This document shows positions 30,182-37,709 of a DNA stretch of 37,709 nt, piece after piece. The stretch lies in assembly GCA_032718475.1 (NCBI GenBank), contig JAUCBJ010005080.1, positions 1 to 37,709 of the forward strand, given 5' to 3'. Origin of the DNA: Nemertoderma westbladi. Its lineage: Eukaryota > Xenacoelomorpha > Nemertodermatida > Nemertodermatidae. The notes beneath the pieces were generated by a model, which saw nothing but the letters and a program-made list of their open reading frames with translations, was not told the DNA's origin and ran no database searches. Every line of letters begins with the position of its first letter. Positions within the stretch are counted from its first letter, which is position 1. The position numbers and the translations under genes are program-made.

Positions 30182-31476
30182 GTTTAGCTATACAGTTGAA
30201 TGTCTACTGCTATAGTTACAGTTAAAGCAAGTCTAGTAATTCAGTATGACCGTTGGCCTAGTACCATTAATTTATTACAGTATATTAGAATATCGGTATA
30301 CACTTATAATATATATAGGTATTGTAAACTAGTTTTGTCACAGAGTACCGGTATATAATTTTAGCACAAATATATATAAATATATAATAGGCCTATCGTG
30401 AATACCGGTATACAGCTTACACTGATAGTATATATAAGTATAATTATGAACTAGAATTAATTACAGAATACCGGTATGATTTCAGCTCAAATTTATAGAA
30501 ATAAATATAATAAGCCTATGGTAAATACTGGTATGTCAATTATTTTAGAATAATTGAATTTCTGAATATTTTAGGGTTACTTGGTTACTTTAACTTACTT
30601 TGTTACCGTTATTTAAGCAGTAGTCCAACTGATATTGAGACCTAGTTGTTGTATGGCAGGCCTACTATTTATAAATCGTTTGAGTTGATTTAAAATATTT
30701 ATATACCCGTTTAAAAGGGGTTTTTTCAATATTTGAAATAAATGTTATTATTTCTGGGGAGAGTCACTACACAGAAGCTGTGCGCCCTCAGTGGAGTGCT
30801 ACTTATGGGACACTAAAACAGATAATTCTAATTTACCTAAGTTACTTAATACTACAAATTACTTACGATACGGGTGAGATTAAATCTCTAATTAAACACA
30901 ACAAAAATATTACGTACGAAATTTTTAGGGTAATTTCACAGGAAGTCTACAAACCAGCCTAACAAAGGGTTAGAATTCTGGTTATTACAACGGACAGGGT
31001 ACTACGGTATTTGAAATAATAAGTAGTAGTAAATATATTGCACTGTCCAGATAGGAAGATACCACCGCCTGACGACCTATAACCGTATCGCTATAGGTAC
31101 TACGTTATGTATCACGGAGTGTTCCTACCTAGAAGTTAATTACCGCGGACTACCAGATCCAACGTGCCTATTAACCACTTTACAACACAAATATACTGCC
31201 TACACACTAATTACCCTCGGAAAGCACTGTACACTAAACCCTAAATTAGGTACAAGTACTGGTACAACAATAATCAGTAGTTAAATATACTTGAACAGTT
31301 AAAAGAACCACGGCATCTGCTGGAGTGACCGAAGCACAAAGTCACCAGTCTTTTCCTATGCCAAGCAGCCCGTGTAGTACCGGGGTTAATTTAACTATAA
31401 CGGTATGTGTAACAAACACAATTACTGTAGGAATAAACTTGGGGACATGAATGTTGCGAATAATCGCATAAACTCT

Positions 31477-32052
31477 GAATAATAAATATTACGCTACCCG
31501 TACAGAATACTCAAACAAAATACAAACCAAACGCTGGCAGACTACCACCAAGCCTAAATAAACTACCGTACGTGTAGATTCCGAAATGGTTAGTTAGTAT
31601 GCGTTCTAACACGGTAGTACGACTTATTCTTTAAGAGGGGATTGACCTTACAGCTATGGCTGCCCCAACTTACTAACTGGCACTTTATCAGACAAACTCT
31701 ACACACGCAGCAATCTCTTCAGACCTAATAATAGCTAGACAACAATCCAGCCTACAAAATATCTGAGTAATAACTATTACGGTACCTGAACAGACTACAC
31801 AAACAAACACAGGCCAAAACGTTGGCATAATACTGTCAAGCCTAAATAAACTACAGTATGTGCAGATTCCAAAATGGTTAGTTAGTATGCGTTCTAACAC
31901 GGTAGTACGACTTATTCTTTAAGAGGGGATTGACCTTACAGCTATGGCTGCCCCAACTTACTAACTGGCACTCTATCGGACAAACTCTACACACGCCGTA
32001 ATCTCTCCAAACCCAACAACAATCTAACAACAGTCCGGCCTACAATTATCTG
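31477..32052. repeat. 288-bp tandem duplication in the BEL leader
   Basis: Two adjacent copies. The central parts (from GGTTAGTTAGTATGCGTTCT through CCCCAACTTACTAACTGGCA) are almost identical, while the outer thirds are more diverged, suggesting partial gene conversion or uneven constraint. Confidence 0.85.
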
Positions 32053-32226
32053 AACAATCTGAGCAGACTTAGACGTCTTCAGCTCAATATTAACTTACAT
32101 GTAAATAAAACCGACAGAAATAAGTAAAATCTCAATAAAAAACCAGGGCTGCAGTCCCTGATTAAATACTAAGACCTACCGGTATACAATAATCAAAATC
32201 GAATAATACTAATGTACTTATACTGG

Positions 32227-32357
32227 AAGTACCGGTTAGGACAGTTGGGCCTACGGACCTACAGAAGTACCGGTTCTGGCAGTTGGACCTACGGACCTAC
32301 AGCAGTACCGGTTCTGGCAGTTGGGCCTACTGACCTACAGAAGTACCGGTTCAGGTT
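32227..32357. repeat. 38-bp tandem repeat, about 3.5 copies
   Basis: Units contain GTACCGGTTCTGGCAGTTGG and ACCTACAG and lie 60 bases inside the 5' LTR, where packaging or primer-related signals are usually found in LTR elements. Confidence 0.85.
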
Positions 32358-32417
32358 TACCGGTCGTCCGGTACTTTCAACTTTATTGCTTACTGCAATA
32401 AAGTCAATAACTGTTAT

Positions 32418-33650
32418 TGTACGCGCTTTTGAAGACCTTTAGCAGTTTAACCTGCCAAAATTTATATGTCTTTTGGTTTACAAATAGACTTTAGAAGTTG
32501 ACAAATATTTAATACCAATAAACACAACATTAGCAGAAGCCAGCCTAGTGCGCGTCCATTCACCCGCTGGATATACCCGGGAGACTGGATTCTGAGGGCT
32601 TAGATTATTATTGCAGTGTAAGCCTACTGTATTATTCGATTGATCGTTAATAAATAATTTCTGACTAATATTATTCACTTTCGGGAAATATTAACAGTTC
32701 CTTTTGGACGTGGCGCTCTATCTAGGTAAACAGAGATATGACTTATACTAATCACAACGGTAAGTCGGTAAGGCTTATGATTCACGTATGAGGCGCATTC
32801 TTTAGGAAATGCTTAGTTATCAGTCACAATCAGGCACACTACCGGTAACACACAATACTGCTCACTAATTTGCCGACCGTCAATGAATTTTATCATATAT
32901 AAAGAGAGCAGCAACGGACTCATGTAGTGCTTACCAAATAGCATTAAATTCACTACAAACCACAACAATATAAGTCGCAATCGCTATATATAACCCGTCT
33001 CTCTAACCTGTAGTGTATCAAGAAAATTGGGAAATTTGGGTTCTTTATAAATGTTCTCCAAATAATAATATTCAACCAAAACACAACAGTAAATAGCATT
33101 AAGACGGTAGGTTAAGATGGTAACACTGTTTGACTGGACCGATAACAGTTATACGCTCTATAATCTTAAGCCTACTAATGTTTCTTCTAAAGTCTGAAAC
33201 GAATTGACTCTAGAGCCGGTGTTCCTGGCCTAGATAGAAGGAACACAACAGTATCACAAAAACAGTAAGACTGAACACTCCTAGTATCATCGGCCGAATA
33301 TCTCCACATCGACAGAAAAAATCGCTCTGATTGGCTTAAGCTAAACAAAGAACCATGTATCCAATGGCCGTTTCCATGTCAGCAACCAGCTGTTAGATGT
33401 CGCAATCTGAATCATCAAGGCTAAGCTGTGTAAGGGTATTTGGTGCATTGCGGGTTTTTTGCCTTACCATGTCCTCCAAAGCACGTATATAGAAGAATGA
33501 CTTTTATGTCCGTTAAAACACCTATAACGGTACCTTGCGGGCGAGGGGGACATATATATAGTTAGAGAGCCTTTTAGAGTATTCCAGCGCCTGGGGGGAA
33601 ACTGGATTGCGAAGCAAAAGGGCCAGTTATATCCCACAGAAGCTTTTACA
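32418..33650 (-). repeat. 5' LTR of the BEL/Pao element
   Basis: Homologous to 21187-22368 from end to end. It has an extra segment of about 70 bases at 33552-33622 (ATATATATAGTTAGAG ... GAAGCAAAAGG) near its transcriptional start side. The element promoter should lie in this LTR, but I could not single out a TATA box. Confidence 0.85.
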
Positions 33651-33906
33651 GGGGGGGAGTGTCCAGACATCCCTAAGTCAGGCAAGTTTTTATTCAGCGG
33701 ACATACCAGTCAGTATACCGGCAGTGATTCCGGAAACTGACAGTTCAGAAACGCCAAAGGTCAACTGTAGCAACATATTACTATTGTCTTGGGATTCCCA
33801 TCAATTTTGCATTCAAAGCCCTGGAATTTATAGATTCGATGTTGTTTAGGGTCTGAAGTGCAAAGCAAATGGGCTTAGCAGAATTCCTACTCTACCAATT
33901 AATGCA
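33651..33906. other. Spacer between the BEL element and a non-LTR fragment
   Basis: Begins with a G7 tract. Short open frames here have no recognisable features. Confidence 0.35.
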
Positions 33907-34134
33907 TTAACCGAATTTCTGTCTGCTGAGCTTGTTACTAACACCCATCCTATTTCTAATGTCATTGTACTTCATGGCAGTGTCTTCATGACAAATCCGA
34001 TGTTCTTGGATGCAGATGATGTCGATGTTATATTCCATTGCCAGAGCTACCATGTCACCCTGTTTGCTACGAGCTTTCCCTTTCAGTGTGCGTGCGTTCA
34101 ATGTAGAAATCTTTAGTGTCTTTTTACATTTCAA
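33907..34134 (-). pseudogene. Fragment of a non-LTR retrotransposon endonuclease (APE type)
   Basis: The minus-strand frame reads LKISTLNARTLKGKARSKQG then NIDIICIQEHRI, the opening strands of the exonuclease-endonuclease-phosphatase fold (LN-x-RTL and the Q-E-H active-site block) found at the start of ORF2 in RTE/CR1-like elements. Only about 75 residues remain. It may be the 5' part of the same family as the RT pieces at 12.4-13.9 kb and 36.3-37.6 kb. Confidence 0.7.
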
Positions 34135-34318
34135 CAGGGTGGTTTTTCTTTCTTATCTGTCTTAAGTCCCAGTAGCGTTCGACCCCAGCCGAGAGCACCA
34201 ATGATGAATGCGGGGACGCGGAAATTGTTGACCGGGCGACGACCGAGCCGGTATTAAGGTTCCAGGTTTAAATCTAATCCTGGAGGATTAGTAGATTTAA
34301 AACATTAATTAATTTTGC

Positions 34319-34612
34319 ATATATATATAAAAAGTAAAGTAAAGTAAATTTTCTTCGGCCGCTAGGCCATGGATTACGCACAAAGTCTGACGACTTATTT
34401 CCCGTGCGGCCCAGAACTTTACTCCCCAGAGGAAACTCCAGTACTCATTTAGCTACCACTTAAGGATGCAAGGCAGAGATGCGCCATGGTTGGTCCCTTT
34501 AAAGCATTCGTGCCGAAACGAAAACTGCCCTGGCCCGTGTGAGGATCGAACCCACGACCTACGGGAGATGTGAATTCAATGCATCCACTACACCAAGGTG
34601 GAACCTTATAAG
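34319..34612 (-). mobile_element. tRNA-derived SINE
   Basis: On the minus strand a tRNA-like head has an A box TGGTGTAGTGG (34595-34585) and a B box GGTTCGATCC (34552-34543) at normal spacing for RNA polymerase III. The body follows (CTTTAAAGGGACC, CATCCTTAAGTGGTAGC, TTTCCTCTGGGGAGTAAAG), and it ends in a (TTTAC)n tail (TTTACTTTACTTTAC). The acceptor stem no longer pairs, so it is not a working tRNA. A truncated relative lies at 6877-6980. Confidence 0.85.
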
Positions 34613-34616
34613 TATG

Positions 34617-34780
34617 TATATATAAATAAATAAATAATATATATAAAATATATATAAATATATAAATATATAAATATATAAATATATAAATATATAAATA
34701 TATAAATATATAAATATATAAATATATAAATATATAAATATATAAATATAAAATATAAAATAAATAATATATATATATAT
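34617..34780. repeat. AT-rich microsatellite, 8-bp unit
   Basis: TATAAATA repeated about 15 times, flanked by TATATA runs, directly abutting the head end of the SINE. Open frames across it (repeated IYLYIYIF) are by-products. Confidence 0.9.
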
Positions 34781-34970
34781 CTAGGGTAACCATTTACCGA
34801 AGATTGGAAAATGCCTACCATGTTAAAATTACAAGCGAAATGTTGCTAAAAATCAATAAGTAATTTTTAAATATTTTGTGTAGTCAACACTCTTGCTACA
34901 CTATGCCTTTTCATGTCAAAAACAGGTTTTTCATTCATGTGTTTAAGTGCATTTACTACTATACATCACG

Positions 34971-35260
34971 TCCTGGAACTGGAATATAGTGTCGTTATTC
35001 AGTAAACCTGCCCACCAGAATTTTTATTTTTGCTTTCATTCTTTAGCTACAAGCGTTTGAAAAAGGCGTCTCCGTCGGTATTGCACCAGTTACACCGCAG
35101 TTATTCTTCAACCTTATAGCGATTTGTTGATATTGACAGAAAGCTGACATGCAAGGACAAATATGTATCGCAATCTTAAATTCGTAGAAAATTAGCTGAG
35201 ATATTGGCATTCTAAAGTTGAATGGTTTTACACCTGCGCAGCGCATGGCTATTTGATTCT
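34971..35260 (+). mobile_element. Dispersed repeat copy C (no array)
   Basis: Matches copy B at 16073-16450 (GGAATATAGTGTCGTTATTC, TTCTTTAGCTACAA, GCACCAGTTACACC, TTATTCTTCAACCTTATAG, TAGCTGAGATAT) but lacks about 100 bases after the first block. Non-coding. Confidence 0.7.
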
Positions 35261-35582
35261 ATTTCGACGGAGCAGAACGCCCAAAGAACTTAGTGTCTGC
35301 ACATGTGATCAGTGTAACGGAACTGCACATTTTATTAGATTTACCATTAACTATATAAAGTAACTTATAAGCCTATAAGCCTAACTTATATTGATTATTA
35401 TTTTATTAATGATTATCATATTATTATATTATTTTGTAAGTTTGTTGATAACATTCTAAACATTCTAAACATTCTAAAAGTTTATGAATAATGAAGAAAA
35501 ACTACTTATTAAGTCACTGTATATAAAAAAAAATTTCCTCTCATTTGAAAAATATTAATTTATTATTTAATTTTGTGCTTTA
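35261..35582. other. AT-rich spacer
   Basis: Nothing recognised apart from a short CATTCTAAA triplication at about 35452-35478. Confidence 0.4.
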
Positions 35583-36318
35583 GTCCGTTCATTATTGCTC
35601 GTTGTTATTCGTTGTTGCTCGTTGTTTCTCGTTGTTATTCGTTGTTGCTCGTTGTTTCTCGTTGTTATTCGTTGTTGCACATTGTTGCTAATTGTTGCTC
35701 CTTTTTATTCGTTGTTACACATTGTTGCTCGTTATTTCCCATTGTTGCTCGTTGTTGCGCATTGTTGCTCGTTGTTGCACATTGTTGCTCATTGTTGCTC
35801 GTTGTTATTCGTTGTTGCACATTGTTGCTCATTGTTGCTCGTTGTTATTCGTTGTTACAGATTGTTGCTCGTTATTTCTCGTAGTTGCTCAGCTCATTGT
35901 TGCTCATTGTTGTTGTTGCTCGTTGTTGCCCATTGTTGCAGATTATTGCTCGTTGTTGCTTATTATTGCTCATTGTTGCACATTGCTGCTTGTTGTTTCT
36001 CGTTGTTGCTCGTTGTTGTTCCTTGTTGCTCATTGTCCCTCGTTGTTTCCCATTGTTGCTCGTTGTTGCGCATTGTTGCTCGTTGTTTCTCGTTGTTGCT
36101 CATTGTTGCTTATTGTTGCTCGTTGTTGCTCGTTGTTGCCCATTGTTGCAGATTGTTGCTTGTTGTTGCTCGTTGTTGCACATTGTTGCTCGTTGTTTCT
36201 CGTTGTTGTTCATTGTTCCACGTTGTTCCTCGTTGTTGCTCATTGTTGCTCGTTGTTTCTCGTTGTTGCTCATCGTTGCTCATTGCTGCTCCTTGTTGCA
36301 CATTGTTGCTCGTTGTTT
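35583..36318. repeat. 10-bp minisatellite (GTTGTTGCTC)
   Basis: About 73 imperfect 10-base units, with variants GTTGTTATTC, GTTGTTTCTC, ATTGTTGCAC and CATTGTTGCT. Because 10 is not a multiple of 3 and few stops arise, long spurious frames run through it on both strands. The same repeat resumes at about 37580, on the other side of the RT fragment. Confidence 0.95.
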
Positions 36319-37572
36319 ATACTACTACTACTAGGATCGGCATGCTGCATTGCAGCTGCATTTTTAAGAATGCTGTGCCGGAATTGTCAACAAAATTGCA
36401 CCGCCACAACTCCCTATCACCCATGACATTTGCTAGATCATCCGCATCTTCAAGGCCAGTGTCCTTTAAGATGCGTCTCAAGAAAGTCATGGGCTGTCCA
36501 CCATGCTTATTCACTCCATGAGGCTGCCAAAGTACAAGATTATGCACTGGCTGGTCCTCACGGCGAAAGCAATGTCGTGCAAAGCGGAGGCGATTTTGTT
36601 CTAGTGTCAAGCTTGGGGGAACCAATGAGACACCTCCAATGTTATATAGTGTCTGGTTGGAGATGTGTGCATTGTACTTGACACAATGAACCCGGCGTAG
36701 CATTCTTGTGAATGTGCCATCCAGAGATTTGGTGTCCTCAGCAGTTAGAGCCCAGCATGGACTCCCGTAGAGGAGTACTAGAACTACTGCTGCTCTAAAT
36801 AATCGGACCTTAAGTTTCCGATTAATTCTCGGTGACTTTCAAATCCTGGAAAGCCTATTCAAGGTGCCCATGCCTTTCCCTTACGTATTCGAAGGTCCTC
36901 ACCTGACTTCCGGATCCATGATCCCACGTAACAGAAGTCGTCCACATGCTCAAGCATACCATCCTTTGAGCTTATGCTCATCCGATCAGAGACTTGCTGA
37001 GGACTTTCAAAGTAAACTGTCAAAATTGTGGTCTTTCTGGAGTTAATAAAAAGACCAACATTAAAAGCAGCATGTTCTAATGAGCTGAGGAGCCGTTGGG
37101 CTCCCTCTAATGATTTTGAGAGTACTCCTAAGTCATCAGCAAAGTCTAGATCAGTTAGGTACTTGGCAGGATTTCCTCGACTTCTGGAGCCAGTAGATGG
37201 AGTTATCATCACCCCATCATCATTATGATGATCTAAGGACATGCGTAGAACATAGTCAACCACAATAATGAACAAGAATGGTGCAAGTGTGTCTCCTTGG
37301 AGGACGCCCCATAACACTTCAAATGGTTCTGTGTCACCGTCAACAGTAGACACAAATGTTGTCGAACCATCGTATACTGATCTGATTGCTGCAATAATTT
37401 CATCAGGAATCCCATATAATGAAAGTATGCTGAACATACGTGAGCGAGAGACTGAATCAAAGGCCTTGAAGAAGTCAACAAAGATAACAGCCAGATGCCT
37501 GTCTTTCTTTTTTGATAATTCTTCAATTATCCTTCTTAGTGCCAAAATGGACTCCATGGTCCCACAAAAATA
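36319..37572 (-). pseudogene. 5'-truncated non-LTR reverse transcriptase
   Basis: Minus-strand RT beginning at GTMESILALRRIIEE (about 37565), with motif A VIFVDFFKAFDSVSR, motif B GVLQGDTLAPFLF and motif C FADDLGVLS, all catalytically normal in the 37557-36859 frame. A frameshift at about 36860 (after GKAW) and an in-frame TGA shortly after (ALNRLSRI*KSPRIN) separate the C-terminal part, 36703-36317 (HCVKYNAHISNQTLYNIGG). It ends with a CTAGTAGTAGTAGTA tail. It is a relative of the 12.4-13.9 kb element with better preserved active-site residues. Minisatellite lies directly at both ends, consistent with target-primed insertion of a truncated copy into the array. Confidence 0.88.
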
Positions 37573-37579
37573 AAATATT

Positions 37580-37709
37580 TGTCATTGTTTCTAGTTGTTC
37601 CTCATTGTGGCTTATTGTTGCTCGTTGTTGTTCATTGTTGCTCGTTGTTGCTCGTTGATGCCCATTGTTGCAGATTGTTGCTTGTTGTTGCTCGTTGTTT
37701 CCCATTGTT
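37580..37709. repeat. 10-bp minisatellite, second block, runs off the window
   Basis: The same GTTGTTGCTC units as at 35583-36318, in the same orientation, reaching the right edge. Confidence 0.9.

Larger units (their letters stand above)
30182..32417 (-). other. BEL 5' leader with three tandem repeat sets
   Basis: No coding sequence. Nearest the LTR, a 38-bp unit occurs 3.5 times at 32227-32357 (ACCGGTT at 32231, 32269, 32307, 32345). A 288-bp unit is duplicated at about 31477-32052 (AGCCTAAATA at 31551 and 31839). A third, more diverged set of units of about 115-120 bases lies at 30288-30540, each with a (C/T)GGTATA motif. ACCGGTAT-like sequence is frequent throughout. Confidence 0.75.
21187..33650 (-). 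mobile_element. BEL/Pao LTR retrotransposon, complete LTR to LTR, internally deleted
   Basis: Two direct repeats of about 1.2 kb (21187-22368 and 32418-33650), each TG...CA, enclose 10 kb carrying minus-strand Gag-protease coding sequence of BEL/Pao type. In the direction of transcription: 5' LTR, a leader of 2.2 kb with tandem repeats, ORF1 (30181-25553), 1.66 kb without a recognisable gene, broken ORF2 (23895-22447), a purine-rich CTGGGAGCGG that may be the polypurine tract, and the 3' LTR. Reverse transcriptase and integrase are absent. In the first 215 bases the LTRs differ at about 8 sites, so insertion is not recent. I found no TGG-type primer-binding site after the 5' LTR and no target duplication. 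Confidence 0.88.

Noticed and set aside
34543-34612. Functional tRNA gene
   Set aside because: A and B boxes are good but the acceptor stem does not pair and the sequence continues into a SINE body and tail.
35573-36521. Long overlapping Cys/Leu/Val-rich ORFs (up to 308 codons)
   Set aside because: They are translations of a 10-bp minisatellite in all three frames; the repeat peptides have no protein-like features.

Overview
The window looks like AT-rich nuclear DNA from a non-vertebrate metazoan. It contains a GLI-family zinc-finger gene, spliced exons of an ADAM10-like metalloprotease, a CRAL-TRIO gene and dense invertebrate-type repeats (BEL/Pao LTR element, non-LTR retrotransposons, a tRNA-derived SINE, fold-back elements, minisatellites). 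I could not resolve the phylum. The Gli reading frame is visibly GC-rich against AT-rich flanks.

Left part (1-15.4 kb): one long Gli reading frame (3154-6498, +) sits beside four minus-strand exons (15359-15422, 14395-14473, 11757-11938, 7318-7455). They join in phase, with GT/AG borders, into the signal peptide and prodomain start of an ADAM10-like protein. No later ADAM10 exon was seen to the left. If that gene continues beyond the window, Gli is nested antisense inside its fourth intron. The ADAM10 introns hold a decayed non-LTR retrotransposon, a 273-bp-armed fold-back element, and a 41-copy 43-bp minisatellite grown inside one copy of a dispersed repeat that has two unamplified copies at 16.1 and 35.0 kb.

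Middle (15.4-21.2 kb): mostly non-coding repeats, plus a single-exon CRAL-TRIO lipid-binding protein (19033-19803, +) resembling the N-terminal domain of MOSPD2, and a 0.74-kb fold-back element.

Right part (21.2-33.65 kb): a complete LTR-to-LTR BEL/Pao element on the minus strand. Its 1542-aa ORF carries Gag, zinc knuckles and aspartic protease, then fuses in frame to the tail of RNase H, so reverse transcriptase and integrase are missing. Between that ORF and the 3' LTR lies a second, unrecognised ORF of about 482 residues with a CCHC knuckle and a basic tail, broken by two in-frame stops. The leader holds three separate tandem repeat sets.

Right end (33.65-37.7 kb): non-LTR endonuclease and RT fragments, a tRNA-derived SINE, an AT microsatellite and a 10-bp minisatellite that flanks the RT fragment on both sides.

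Gene functions: Gli would be the nuclear effector of Hedgehog signalling, ADAM10 a membrane sheddase, and the CRAL-TRIO protein a lipid binder. Apart from the Gli/ADAM10 overlap I see no functional link between neighbours; most of the rest is mobile-element sequence.
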